Positions 43,393 to 52,476 of a DNA stretch of 64,000 bases are shown here, in pieces. Location of the stretch: contig NZ_QGGW01000006.1 in the NCBI RefSeq assembly GCF_003148775.1, positions 62,001-126,000 of the forward strand, given 5' to 3'. The stretch's first letter is position 1; every line of letters begins with the position of its first letter. The position numbers and the translations under genes were made by a program. Below the pieces are notes generated by a model, which did no database searches, was not told the DNA's origin, and saw only the letters and a program-made list of their open reading frames with translations. The DNA is from Roseicyclus mahoneyensis. GTDB taxonomy: Bacteria > Pseudomonadota > Alphaproteobacteria > Rhodobacterales > Rhodobacteraceae.

Positions 43393-44409
43393 TCATTCCC
43401 AGCCGACCTCGTTGAAGATCGTTTGCGCCAGCGGCTGGTTCTCGCCCAGAACGGCAAGGTTCAGGTCATCGGACCGGAACAAGCCAAGGCTGGCCGGGTT
43501 CGGCGCAAGGCCGACGCCAGGTACGGCGGCGTATTCGTTGTTCATGTTGGCAAAAAAGGCCTGCGCCTCTGCGGTGGTCAGGTATTCGAGGAAGGCCACG
43601 GCCTCGTCCCGGTTGGGCGCGTTCACCGCCACGCCGGCTGCGGCCACATTCACATGCGTGCCACGGTCGGATTGGTTGGGATGCACCCAACCGATCATGT
43701 CGGTCGACCCAGAAAGACCGTCGACGCCACCATCCAGCGCACGCAGGAAATAATAGCTGTTTGCCAGCGCGATGTCGCATTCTCCCGACACGATGGCGCG
43801 GATCTGGTCTGTATCGCCGCCGGCCGGATCGCGCGCCATGTTGCCACGCACGGCCGCCGCCCATTCCCGGGCCGCCGCTTCACCATTGGCGTCAATGATC
43901 GAGGACATCAGCGACAGGTTGTAGATGTTGCTGCCCGATCGCGCGCAGACCATCCCGGCATATTGCGGATCGGCCAGGTCTTCATAAGTCAACGGCGGGT
44001 TCTCGACCGTCTCGCGGTTGTAGAAGATGACGCGCGCGCGCTGCGAGATGCCGAACCAATGGCCATCGGGGTGGCGCAAATGCACGGGGATGCGCGCATT
44101 CAGCACGTCCGACTCGACAGGCTGAAGCAGATCGGCCTGATCGGCCAGCCAGATCCGGCCCGCATCGACGGTCAAAAAGATGTCAGCGGGGCTGTTGGCG
44201 CCTTCGGCCCGCATGCGGGCGATCAGTTCGTCAGCCTCGCCCTCGATCCGGTTCACGGCGATGCCGGTGGCATCGGTGAAGCCTTGGAACAGGATTTCGT
44301 CATTGTCGTAATGACGCGAGGAATAGATGTTGAGCTCTTGGGCCTGCGCCGCGGTCAGCGCCGAGGCAGCGATCGCGGTGCCCAAAAGGGCGGCAAGGGT
44401 GCGGTTCAT
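43393..44409 (-). CDS. fbpA: Iron(III)-binding periplasmic protein (FbpA type)
   Basis: 338 residues with a Sec signal peptide (cut after AQA, about residue 24). Ferric-binding-protein features: the N-terminal LNIYSSRHYDNDEIL with Tyr29, His33 and Tyr34, and the tandem tyrosines in ALANSYYFLRAL near 218 that coordinate Fe(III) in the family. It delivers iron to the permease encoded convergently at 41626-43341. A TGA-N9-TCA site 32 bp upstream suggests iron-dependent repression. The ATPase partner must be elsewhere in the genome. Confidence 0.93.
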   Translation of the reverse strand: MNRTLAALLGTAIAASALTAAQAQELNIYSSRHYDNDEILFQGFTDATGIAVNRIEGEADELIARMRAEGANSPADIFLTVDAGRIWLADQADLLQPVESDVLNARIPVHLRHPDGHWFGISQRARVIFYNRETVENPPLTYEDLADPQYAGMVCARSGSNIYNLSLMSSIIDANGEAAAREWAAAVRGNMARDPAGGDTDQIRAIVSGECDIALANSYYFLRALDGGVDGLSGSTDMIGWVHPNQSDRGTHVNVAAAGVAVNAPNRDEAVAFLEYLTTAEAQAFFANMNNEYAAVPGVGLAPNPASLGLFRSDDLNLAVLGENQPLAQTIFNEVGWE

Positions 44410-44441
44410 GGAATGTCTCCCTGGATGTCCGGTCGGATACC

Positions 44442-44456
44442 TGACTGAAACACTCA
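44442..44456 (-). promoter_or_regulatory. Iron-Rhodo-box-like operator upstream of fbpA
   Basis: TGA-CTGAAACAC-TCA, exactly the TGA-N9-TCA form described for RirA-type iron regulators of alphaproteobacteria. It lies in a larger imperfect palindrome (44441-44457, six of eight pairs matched), 32 bp before the fbpA ATG. Confidence 0.55.
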
Positions 44457-44594
44457 GCTAGGTCGAGTGCTTTGAAACCTATCCCAAACTCCGAGTCAAT
44501 ATTCCTGACAAAAAAGATCGGAAACCGCGCGCGCTTGTCGCGGCAGTTCGGGCGGTGCAGGGTCGCGCGCCGAAGCGGGAGAGAAGGATACACC

Positions 44595-45770
44595 ATGCGC
44601 GCCGGGATCGCGTTTCTTGTCGTTGCCTACATGCTGAGTCAGTTCTACCGCGCCTTTCTGGCAGTGCTCTCACCGGTGCTGGAGGCCGAGATCGGCGCCA
44701 CGACCGGCGATCTCGCCCGCGCCTCGGGCCTTTGGTTCGCGGCTTTCGCACTGATGCAATTGCCGGTCGGCTGGGCGCTCGACACGCTCGGGCCACGGCG
44801 CACGGCCTCGGTCCTGTTCGGGATCGGGGGCGCGGGGGGCGCTGCGGTCTTTGCACTGGCGCAGGGGCCGGGGGCGATCACGGTGGCGATGGTGTTGATC
44901 GGCATCGGCTGCGCGCCGATCCTGATGGCAACCTATTTCATCTTTGCCCGCCAGTTCGCGCCAGCCGTCTTCGGCACACTGGCGGGCGTGACGGTGGGGG
45001 TCTCGTCGTTGGGCAACATCTTGTCGGCGGCGCCTCTGGCCTTGCTGATCGACACATTCGGCTGGCGCGCGACCGTGGGCAGTTTCGCGGTCCTCACAGC
45101 CCTCATTGCGGTGGCCATCGCAGTTCTGGTGCGCGACCCCGCCAAGCCCGAGGGCGAGGCGAACGGGTCGTTGATTGACCTGCTCAAGATGCCTGTCCTG
45201 TGGCCGATCCTTGCGATGATGTTCATTTGCTACGCCCCCGCCGCCGGTTTGCGCGGGCTTTGGATCAGCCCCTACATCAGCGACCGGTTCAGCGCGGATC
45301 TGGCGCAGATCGGCACTGCGACGCTGGTGATGGGGCTTGCGATGGTGGCGGGCAATTTCCTCTATGGCCCGGCGGATCGCTGGCTGGGCAGCCGCAAGCT
45401 GCCCATTCTTGTGGGCAATGCTGCGGTCGCGCTGCTGCTGTTGAGTTTCTGGGTGGTGCCGCCGACGGGCCTCTGGCAGGCCATCGCGCTCTTTGCAGCC
45501 ATCGGCGTTCTGGGGGCGTCCTACCCCATCGCCATCAGCCACGGGCGCAGCTTTTGCCCGCCGCACCTGACGGGGCGGGGGGTGACGCTGCTCAACCTGT
45601 TCGGGATGGGTGGGGCGGGCGTGATGCAATTCGCCACGGCGCCGACCTTTGCCGCGCTGGAACAAACGCGCGCGCCCGCCGAGGCCTATGGCGCGCTGTT
45701 CGGACTCATCGGTCTGGCGATCCTCGCCGGGCTGTCCGTCTACCTGTGGTCGAAGGACAGCACCGGCTAG
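44595..45770 (+). CDS. MFS transporter, substrate unknown
   Basis: 391 residues, about twelve membrane segments. Start at 44595 (MRAGIAFLVVAYMLSQFYRA), with GAGAAGGA nine bases upstream. The loop between segments 2 and 3 has the major-facilitator motif form LPVGWALDTLGPRRT. The family resembles nitrate/sugar-phosphate-like or cyanate-type MFS proteins only in general; nothing in the sequence or the neighbours (fbpA, a helicase) points to a substrate. Divergent from fbpA, sharing a 185 bp gap that contains the iron box, so iron control of this gene is possible. Confidence 0.82.
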   Translation: MRAGIAFLVVAYMLSQFYRAFLAVLSPVLEAEIGATTGDLARASGLWFAAFALMQLPVGWALDTLGPRRTASVLFGIGGAGGAAVFALAQGPGAITVAMVLIGIGCAPILMATYFIFARQFAPAVFGTLAGVTVGVSSLGNILSAAPLALLIDTFGWRATVGSFAVLTALIAVAIAVLVRDPAKPEGEANGSLIDLLKMPVLWPILAMMFICYAPAAGLRGLWISPYISDRFSADLAQIGTATLVMGLAMVAGNFLYGPADRWLGSRKLPILVGNAAVALLLLSFWVVPPTGLWQAIALFAAIGVLGASYPIAISHGRSFCPPHLTGRGVTLLNLFGMGGAGVMQFATAPTFAALEQTRAPAEAYGALFGLIGLAILAGLSVYLWSKDSTG

Positions 45771-45781
45771 GGTCCGTGTGG

Positions 45782-47077
45782 TTACGCCGCGCGGGTGCTG
45801 CGGCGGGGGCGACGCCCCTTGGGGGCAGCGTTGGCAAAGGGCCTGCCGGCGGGCTTTGCGCCCTGCCCCGGCCCACGGCCACGACCGGCACCGGCACCGG
45901 CGTTACCGCCGCCACCACCGCGCTGCGGCTTGACCATCTTGACCGCGCGGGGGCGCGTGCCAGAGGCGACGGGGATCTCCGCCTTCATCACCTTTTCGAT
46001 CTGCACCAGCAGGTCGACTTCTTCGGCGCAGCAAAACGCGATGGCCTCACCCTCTCGTCCGGCGCGCGCGGTGCGGCCGATCCGGTGGACGTAGTTGTCG
46101 GGCGTGTCGGGCAGCTCATAGTTGATCACATAGGCAACGCCCGGAATATCGATCCCGCGCGCGGCCACATCGGTGGCGACCAAAATGTTGATCTTGCCAT
46201 CGCGGAAGCCATTTATGGCGCGATCCCGCTGTCCCTGGCTCTTGTTGCCGTGGATAGAGGCCGCGTTGAAGCCATCGGCCACCAGCCCGGTCATCAGCTT
46301 TTCCGCGCCATGCTTGGTGCGGGCAAAGACCAGCGTCAGCGCCGTGGGGTCACGCTGCAGAATTTCGCGCAACACCTTGGGCTTGTCGCCCTTTTCCATG
46401 TAGCGCACCGATTGCGTCACCTTGTCGGCGGCCTTGCCCGGGGGCGAGACCTGCACCTTGCGCGGGTTGGTCAGATAGGCGCGCGACAGCTCTTCCATCT
46501 GCTTTGGCATGGTGGCCGAGAACAGCATGGTCTGGCGCGGCGTGCCCAGCTTTGGCGCGATGCGGCGCAGCGCGTGGATGAAGCCGAGGTCGAGCATCTG
46601 GTCGGCCTCGTCCAGCACCAGATGACGGGCTTGGCGCAGATCGACCGCGCCGCGATCCATCAGGTCGATCAAACGGCCCGGCGTGGCCACCAGAATGTCG
46701 GTGCCGCGCGCCATCACGCCGATCTGACGGTTGATCGACTGGCCGCCGACGACCGTTGCTATCTTGATGGGCGTGTTGATCGTGAAGACCCGCAGCGCGT
46801 CCGAGATCTGGTTCACCAGTTCGCGCGTCGGTGCAAGGATCAGCGCCCGCGCCGTCCGCGTCTGGGGGCGGGTATCTTCTTCCATCAGATGGGCGATCAG
46901 CGGCAGACCGAAAGCCAGCGTCTTGCCGGTGCCCGTCTGTGCAAGACCCAGAATGTCGTGACCGTCCATCGCCAGCGGAATCGCCTGGTTCTGGATCGGG
47001 GTGGGGGTGTCAAAGCCGCCGGCCTTGAGCGCGTTGAGCAGAACCTTGTTCAGGCCAAGCATGTCGAAATCGAACAA
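45782..47077 (-). CDS. DEAD-box RNA helicase (RhlE type), TTG start
   Basis: 431 residues. The start is TTG at 47077 (MFDFDMLGLNKVLLNALKAG), with AAGGA six to seven bases upstream; the next ATG is five codons in with poor spacing. All helicase motifs are present: Q motif TPTPIQNQ, Walker A AQTGTGKT, PTRELV, TPGRLI, DEAD in VLDEADQMLD, SAT, ARGIDIPG and HRIGRTAR. The C-terminal tail is rich in Gly, Arg and Lys (about 375-431), as in RhlE-like proteins involved in rRNA or mRNA handling. Convergent with the MFS gene after 11 bp. Confidence 0.93.
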   Translation of the reverse strand: MFDFDMLGLNKVLLNALKAGGFDTPTPIQNQAIPLAMDGHDILGLAQTGTGKTLAFGLPLIAHLMEEDTRPQTRTARALILAPTRELVNQISDALRVFTINTPIKIATVVGGQSINRQIGVMARGTDILVATPGRLIDLMDRGAVDLRQARHLVLDEADQMLDLGFIHALRRIAPKLGTPRQTMLFSATMPKQMEELSRAYLTNPRKVQVSPPGKAADKVTQSVRYMEKGDKPKVLREILQRDPTALTLVFARTKHGAEKLMTGLVADGFNAASIHGNKSQGQRDRAINGFRDGKINILVATDVAARGIDIPGVAYVINYELPDTPDNYVHRIGRTARAGREGEAIAFCCAEEVDLLVQIEKVMKAEIPVASGTRPRAVKMVKPQRGGGGGNAGAGAGRGRGPGQGAKPAGRPFANAAPKGRRPRRSTRAA

Positions 47078-47408
47078 ATTGTATCCTTCCGGGCGCCGCG
47101 TTCAACGCAAGCGCCACAAGTGTGCCACACGCTTTGCGCACGGCAATCGAGGGTGCGACCGGGCCGCTCATCGGCACGATCGTCAGAACCCTGCGTGAGT
47201 GGGACCTGGGGGAATTCAGCTGGCGCCGTCAGGTGCGCGGGCAGACCCTCGTCGGATCATGCCCGTGCCCCGGCTGCTCACGCGGCAGCGCGGCGACATG
47301 AAGGGCACATGCGGGTTTGGGCCGCACAAGTCAAGCCTTGCGACCCTTTTCCTTTCGCCATGCTTCCTTTATGGCCCATCCATCCATTACCCCGAAGGAT
47401 CAAGGACT
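47078..47408. other. Intergenic region between helicase and asd
   Basis: 331 bp between divergent genes. It must hold both promoters. One frame is open through it in phase with asd, but the translated residues resemble no part of the dehydrogenase and codon use is irregular, so I do not count it as coding. I see no hairpin with T run, no tRNA and no riboswitch consensus. Confidence 0.5.
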
Positions 47409-48431
47409 ATGGGATACCGAGTCGTCGTCGCTGGGGCCACGGGCAACGTGGGCCGCGAAATGCTGAACATCCTCGCCGAACGGGAATTTCCCGTGGACGA
47501 GATCGTGGCACTGGCCAGCCGCAAATCGCTGGGCAGCGAATGCAGCTTTGGCGACAGGACCCTCAAGACCAAGGATCTCGACACCTTCGACTTCACCGGC
47601 TGGGATATCGCCCTGTTTGCGGTCGGCTCCGAGGCGACGGCGATCTACGCGCCCCGCGCCGCCAAGGCGGGCTGCGTGGTGATCGACAACTCGTCGCTCT
47701 ACCGCTACGACCCCGACGTGCCGCTGGTGGTGCCAGAGGTAAACCCCGAGGCCGTGCTGGGCTATTCCAAAAAGAACATCATCGCCAATCCGAACTGTTC
47801 CACCGCGCAGATGGTTGTGGCGCTCAAGCCGCTGCATGACCGCGCCACCATCAAGCGTGTCGTTGTCTCGACCTATCAATCCGTGTCGGGCGCAGGCAAG
47901 GAAGGCATGGACGAGCTGTGGGATCAGACCAAGGGCATGTATGTGCCGGGTCAGGAACGCGCGCCCAAGAAGTTCACCAAGCAGATCGCCTTCAACGTCA
48001 TCCCGCATATCGACAAGTTCCTCGACAGCGGCGAGACCAAGGAGGAGTGGAAGATGGTCGCGGAAACCAAGAAGATCCTCGATACCCGCATCAAGGTCAC
48101 GGCGACCTGCGTGCGCGTGCCCGTCTTCGTCGGCCATTCCGAGGCGATCAACATCGAGTTCGAGAACTTCCTCGACGAGGATGAAGCCCGCGATATCCTG
48201 CGCGAAGCGCCGGGGGTCATGGTGATCGACAAACGTGAGGATGGCGGCTACGTCACCCCCGTCGAATGTGTCGGCGATTACGCCACCTTCATCAGCCGCA
48301 TCCGTCAGGACAGCACGATCGACAACGGCATCAACCTTTGGTGCGTGTCCGACAACCTGCGCAAGGGCGCGGCGCTGAACGCGGTACAGATCGCGGAAAC
48401 GCTGGGCAACCGGGTCCTGAAAAAGGGCTGA
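47409..48431 (+). CDS. asd: Aspartate-semialdehyde dehydrogenase
   Basis: 340 residues starting MGYRVVVAGATGNVGREMLN at 47409, with AAGGA upstream; the frame is open 70 codons earlier. Reduces aspartyl phosphate to the semialdehyde, branch point to lysine, methionine and threonine. The NADP-binding GATGNVG is at 9-15, catalytic Cys130 is in IIANPNCSTAQMV, and the catalytic His is in VFVGHSEAINIEF near 272. Length is normal. A strong terminator follows. Confidence 0.96.
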   Translation: MGYRVVVAGATGNVGREMLNILAEREFPVDEIVALASRKSLGSECSFGDRTLKTKDLDTFDFTGWDIALFAVGSEATAIYAPRAAKAGCVVIDNSSLYRYDPDVPLVVPEVNPEAVLGYSKKNIIANPNCSTAQMVVALKPLHDRATIKRVVVSTYQSVSGAGKEGMDELWDQTKGMYVPGQERAPKKFTKQIAFNVIPHIDKFLDSGETKEEWKMVAETKKILDTRIKVTATCVRVPVFVGHSEAINIEFENFLDEDEARDILREAPGVMVIDKREDGGYVTPVECVGDYATFISRIRQDSTIDNGINLWCVSDNLRKGAALNAVQIAETLGNRVLKKG

Positions 48432-48454
48432 GGGCGCCTGTCACGACCACACAG

Positions 48455-48489
48455 ACGGCCGGTCAGGGCTTCCCCCGACCGGCCGTTTT
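48455..48489 (+). terminator. Rho-independent terminator of asd
   Basis: Perfect 10-bp arms ACGGCCGGTC (48455-48464) and GACCGGCCGT (48477-48486), then four T (48486-48489). It begins 24 bp past the asd stop. Confidence 0.88.
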
Positions 48490-48610
48490 CCGTTGCGCCC
48501 TTCGGCAATCCCCCGCCACCGTCTCCTCGTTCCGGATTCCCCCCATTGTGCGGCGGCGCGTCAGGGCGCACCCATGATGCGGGACCGCCACCACCAAGGA
48601 GCATCAGACG

Positions 48611-50263
48611 ATGCGTTTCGCCCTTTCCCTTACCGCCGCCCTCATGACCAGCACCGCGGCGCTGGCAGATGACATCGTAATCCGCGCCGATATCGCCGAG
48701 GCGACCGTCTTCCTCTCCGGCGCCGAAATCACCCGGCGCGGCCGCGTCAGCGTTCCGCCCGGCACCCACCGCCTGCTCATCGCCATGCCCGACGCCGCCC
48801 AAGCCGAACGGATCGAGGTGTCAGGCCCCGAGGGCCTCACCCTCGGCGCGCCACAGCAGCTTTCGGGGCATGTGATCGCCGAAGGGGCGCTGGATGACCC
48901 TCAACAGGCTGCAGCCCGCGCCGCGGTCGAGGGCGCACGGGATGCCGTTCAGCAGGCGCAAGACGACCTGACCGCCGCCGACGCCGGCTTGCGCGCGCTC
49001 GAGGCGCAACTCTCCTACCTCTCCGCTCTGGCCCGCGGCGGCCCCGAGGGTGCGACCATGCCCACCGACCCCGCCACCCTACCGCAGCTTCTGGCGACGC
49101 TCGGGGCGGAAACCGCCCGCGTTCAGGCTGAAACCCTCGCCGCCCAGATCGCCCGCCGTGATCTGGCCGAGGCGCTGACAGACCGGCAGGCCGACCTCGC
49201 CGCCGCCACAGCGGATCTTGCACGCCTGCGCCCCCTCGGCGCCGCCATCGACGTGATCGAGATCGCGGTCATTTCTCCGACCGAAACCGAGGCCGAGATC
49301 ACCGTCGACTACCTCAGCTATGGCGCTGGTTGGGAACCGGGTTACGAAATCCACCTCGACAGCGAAAGCGGCGCCCTGACCGTGGAGCGGTTCATCGCCG
49401 TCTACACCTCAGGCGCAGCGCGCTGGCAAGATGTCGCGATGACCTTCTCCACCTCCGAGCCGAGCCGCCAGCGCCAGCCTTCCGGCGTCTTCCCGACACC
49501 CGCACGCATCGCGGAACCCGCCCCCCCGATCAACGCCGGGATCGGTGCGCTGGCCCAGAACGAGGCGCGCTTCGCCGATGCCTTGCCAACCCCGGTCATG
49601 GAACCCGCGATGGTCGCCACCTTGGCAACCCCGCAGACCGAGGGCCTGTCGCTCAACTACGCTTACACAAGCCCGGTCAGCATCGGGCCGAGCGGGCAGG
49701 CCATGCTGCCCTTCGACACCCTCGCCCTCGAGACCGAGACCGAGGCGCGCGCCATCCCGCGCAGTGATCAAACCGCCTTCCTCATCGCGATGGGCCGCAA
49801 CGACACCGGTGAGCCGATCCTGCCCGGCTACACGGCCTTCTTCCGCGACGGCGCCCTGATCGGCGAGGACATGATTGGCCTGATCGCCGACGGGGCGGAG
49901 TTCGAAATGGCCTTCGGCCCGCTCGACCACCTGCGCCTGATCTGGATCGACCGCTCCTTGGCCGAGGGCAACAGGGGCCTGTTCACCAGTTCGACCACCC
50001 AAGAAAGATCCATCTCCTTCGGGGTCGAAAACACCTCCGGCAGCGCCGAACAAGTGCGCCTGATTTACGCCACCCCCTTTGCCGAACAGGAAGATCTGGA
50101 GTTGGACCTGACGCTTTCGCCCGCGTCCGACGCCCGCGACATCGATGATCTGCGGGGGGTGCATGCGTGGGACCTGACGGTCGCCCCGCGTGAAACGGTT
50201 CTGGTCGACATGCAGGTCCGGCTTGCCTGGCCCGAAGGACAGATCCTGACGTGGTGGCCGTAA
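48611..50263 (+). CDS. MuiA-family protein (DUF4139) with signal peptide
   Basis: 550 residues with a Sec signal peptide (MRFALSLTAALMTSTAALAD). N-terminal DUF4140-type domain (IAEATVFLSGAEITRRGRVS, VPPGTHRLLIAMPD), an Ala-rich coiled coil (about 100-205), and the C-terminal DUF4139 domain (ITVDYLSYGAGWEPGYEIHL, AVYTSGAARWQDVAMTFSTS). Named after mucoidy inhibitor A; its biochemical role is unknown to me. Single gene, AAGGAG before the ATG; it follows the asd terminator and converges on sbtB. Confidence 0.85.
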   Translation: MRFALSLTAALMTSTAALADDIVIRADIAEATVFLSGAEITRRGRVSVPPGTHRLLIAMPDAAQAERIEVSGPEGLTLGAPQQLSGHVIAEGALDDPQQAAARAAVEGARDAVQQAQDDLTAADAGLRALEAQLSYLSALARGGPEGATMPTDPATLPQLLATLGAETARVQAETLAAQIARRDLAEALTDRQADLAAATADLARLRPLGAAIDVIEIAVISPTETEAEITVDYLSYGAGWEPGYEIHLDSESGALTVERFIAVYTSGAARWQDVAMTFSTSEPSRQRQPSGVFPTPARIAEPAPPINAGIGALAQNEARFADALPTPVMEPAMVATLATPQTEGLSLNYAYTSPVSIGPSGQAMLPFDTLALETETEARAIPRSDQTAFLIAMGRNDTGEPILPGYTAFFRDGALIGEDMIGLIADGAEFEMAFGPLDHLRLIWIDRSLAEGNRGLFTSSTTQERSISFGVENTSGSAEQVRLIYATPFAEQEDLELDLTLSPASDARDIDDLRGVHAWDLTVAPRETVLVDMQVRLAWPEGQILTWWP

Positions 50264-50284
50264 CACACCCGGGCAAGATGGCCC

Positions 50285-50316
50285 GCGACCGCCCTGGCAC
50301 ATACCGAGGCGGTCGC
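50285..50316. terminator. Hairpin between convergent muiA-like gene and sbtB
   Basis: Perfect 9-bp arms GCGACCGCC (50285-50293) and GGCGGTCGC (50308-50316), 14-base loop, in the 58 bp between two convergent stops. There is no T run on either side, so it may be a bidirectional 3' end stabiliser rather than an intrinsic terminator. Confidence 0.5.
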
Positions 50317-50321
50317 AATGC

Positions 50322-50633
50322 CTAGAACCGTTCGGCCCTGAGCACTTCGCAATCGGTGACGCTGACCACCCCGATATGCCGCTCCACCACGGCAAATGCC
50401 GCGTCCAGCAGCGCGTCCAGCCGCTCGGGCCGGATGATGCAGACCACGCAGACCATCCCGCGCGCCCGGCTCACCTGCCCCTCACGGCTCCATTGCCCGG
50501 ACCGGCCCGATCCGCCCAGCACCGGCAGCACGGTGAAGCCCGTCACCCCTGCCTTCACCAGCGCATTGGTCAGCCGCGTCTCCATCACCGCCTCGATGGT
50601 GATCTCGACCCGTTTCGCCTCATGGGTCTGCAT
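50322..50633 (-). CDS. PII-like protein of SbtB type
   Basis: 103 residues with a ferredoxin-like PII pattern: KRVEITIEAVMETRLTNALV, GVTGFTVLPVLGGSGRSGQW, and CVVCIIRPERLDALLDAAFA, VVERHIGVVSVTDCEVLR. The T-loop region is SGRSGQWSREGQVSRARGM; there is no Tyr51-type uridylylation site of GlnB. It lies three bases after sbtA, the usual neighbour of SbtB, which binds and closes SbtA in response to adenine nucleotides. The redox-sensitive C-terminal extension of some cyanobacterial SbtB is absent. Confidence 0.82.
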   Translation of the reverse strand: MQTHEAKRVEITIEAVMETRLTNALVKAGVTGFTVLPVLGGSGRSGQWSREGQVSRARGMVCVVCIIRPERLDALLDAAFAVVERHIGVVSVTDCEVLRAERF

Positions 50634-50636
50634 ATC

Positions 50637-51614
50637 TCAGGCTCCGGTCACGAGGCTGGCGACCGCAAGGTAGAGCGGGATGCCAACCGTCAGGTTGAAG
50701 GGAAAGGTGACGCCCAAGGACAGCGTCAGGTAGACCGATGGGTTCGCCTCGGGCAGCGCCACGCGCATGGCGGCTGGCACCGCAATATAGCTGGCCGAAG
50801 CGCAGAGCGTCATGAACAACACCACGCCCCCCGTGGACAGGCCCAACAGCAGCCCTGCGCCAAGGCCCAAGACCGCCCCGATCGGCGGCATGATGACCCC
50901 GAAGAGGAACACGCCCGGCGTCAGCACCGACCGCGCCTCGCGCAGGCCGCGGCCCGCGACCAACCCCATGTCGAGCAAGAACAGGCACAGCACGCCTTGA
51001 AACGGCGCGACGATGAAGGGGGCGACCATCGCCATCCCCTCGGCCCCTGTGATCCAGCCGATCAGGAAAGACCCCACCAGCAGCACGATGGACCCGTTGA
51101 GCAGGATTTCCCGCATCAACCCCTCCTCCATCCCTGCGGATTTGCCGTAGCGCGCGATCAGCCACAGCGCCGACAAGATGGCGGGTGCCTCCATCACCGC
51201 GGCGACGGCAACCATGTAGCCCTCGGAACTCAGGCCGGCCGAGCCGATGACCGAGGTCGCTGCGACGAAGGTGACGATGGAGATCGAACCGTAATGCGCC
51301 GCCACTGCCGCCGCATCGGTCACGTCCAGCCGGGTCATGACCCTGAGGAGCCCAAAGGCAATCATAGGTATTGCAAAGGACAAGATCAGCCCCGCCACCA
51401 GCGACAGGATCAGCGTCGCGTCGATGCCGTGATCAGCGACGCTCGCCCCGCCCTTGAAGCCGATGGCGAAGAGCAGATAGATCGACATGCCCTTGGCGAT
51501 GGCCTCGGGGATCGACAGGTCCGACCGCGCAAAGGCCGCCAGCAGGCCCAGCGCAAAAAACAAGATGATCGGCGACAGCAGATTGCTGGCCGCCAGAGCC
51601 AGAATCCCATCCAT
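50637..51614 (-). CDS. sbtA: Sodium-dependent bicarbonate transporter SbtA
   Basis: 325 residues, about ten membrane segments. Matches the SbtA-type bicarbonate permeases: SPIILFFALGLLAAFARSDL at the N-terminus, YLLFAIGFKGGASVADHGID, VAAHYGSISIVTFVAATSV, and in the second half LCLFLLDMGLVAGRGLRE and VTFPFNLTVGIPLYL. Downstream of a carbonic anhydrase gene (63 bp) and upstream of an SbtB-like gene (three bases), so the three are probably one unit for inorganic carbon supply. Confidence 0.9.
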   Translation of the reverse strand: MDGILALAASNLLSPIILFFALGLLAAFARSDLSIPEAIAKGMSIYLLFAIGFKGGASVADHGIDATLILSLVAGLILSFAIPMIAFGLLRVMTRLDVTDAAAVAAHYGSISIVTFVAATSVIGSAGLSSEGYMVAVAAVMEAPAILSALWLIARYGKSAGMEEGLMREILLNGSIVLLVGSFLIGWITGAEGMAMVAPFIVAPFQGVLCLFLLDMGLVAGRGLREARSVLTPGVFLFGVIMPPIGAVLGLGAGLLLGLSTGGVVLFMTLCASASYIAVPAAMRVALPEANPSVYLTLSLGVTFPFNLTVGIPLYLAVASLVTGA

Positions 51615-51677
51615 GGAGTAACCCCCGTTCGCACCGCCGTCGGACCCGTTTAAGGGCAGATGCCTGCGCGGTAAAGC

Positions 51678-52328
51678 TCAGCCCCGCACGAAATGCCGCA
51701 CCGCGCCGTCAAAGGTTTCCAGATCCATCTCGGCCAGATCTGTCCAAAGCCCATGCAGCGTGATCTGCCCCGCATCCACGGCCTTGGCGACAAAGGGATA
51801 GCCCAGCAGGTTGGCCAGACTGACCTCGATCCCTTCCTTCTCCAGCGCGGTCTGCCGATCCTCGGGCACCTCGATGTCGGCGATCCGGGCCACGCCGGGG
51901 CGCAACACATCCAGCCAGCGCCCGATGAAGCTTTCGCGCTGCTCGAATTCCGGGGCCTCCCCCGCGCACATCGCCAGACAGCCGCGCACCCCGCCGCAAT
52001 TGGAATGGCCCATGACGATGATGTGGCTGACCTTCAGGAACTTGACGGCAAACTCCACCGCCGCCGCCGTGCCGTGGTGCTTGCCGTCCGGCGTGCAGGG
52101 CGGCACCAGATTGGCGATGTTGCGGTGCACGAATACCTCGCCGACCTGCTGGCCGAAGACCGCCTCGATGGCGACACGGCTGTCGCAACAGGCGATCACC
52201 ATGGCGCGCGGCGTCTGCCCTTGGATGGCAAGCCTGCGGAACAGGTCACGGTTCCCCGGAAACTCGTGCGTTTTCCAGTCCTTGTAGCGGTCGAGCAGAT
52301 AATCGGGCAGGGACTTCACACGGTGCAT
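51678..52328 (-). CDS. Beta-carbonic anhydrase
   Basis: 216 residues, no signal peptide, so cytoplasmic. Zinc and catalytic residues of the beta class are all visible: Cys47, Asp49 and Arg51 in IACCDSRVA, and His108 and Cys111 in VMGHSNCGGVRG. Interconverts CO2 and bicarbonate. First gene of the carbonic anhydrase-sbtA-sbtB unit; supply of bicarbonate to carboxylases is the likely use, since nothing in the window points to carbon fixation. Confidence 0.94.
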   Translation of the reverse strand: MHRVKSLPDYLLDRYKDWKTHEFPGNRDLFRRLAIQGQTPRAMVIACCDSRVAIEAVFGQQVGEVFVHRNIANLVPPCTPDGKHHGTAAAVEFAVKFLKVSHIIVMGHSNCGGVRGCLAMCAGEAPEFEQRESFIGRWLDVLRPGVARIADIEVPEDRQTALEKEGIEVSLANLLGYPFVAKAVDAGQITLHGLWTDLAEMDLETFDGAVRHFVRG

Positions 52329-52476
52329 GTCGATCCTTTGTGTCTCTCACGTCCCGGTTGAATAACCCGGATTGAGCGCAAATTGGAGGTTCTTCTTGTC
52401 ACCAGCCTAAGCCTTTCTTCAGACCATTCCCTGATCCTTGCGCCTGCCCGTGGTGGGGTGGAACGTGGAGCGAAAG

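Noticed and set aside
45200-47839. Long plus-strand open frame (879 codons)
   Set aside because: Crosses the MFS gene, the antisense of the helicase, and asd in wrong frames; no domain or ribosome site.
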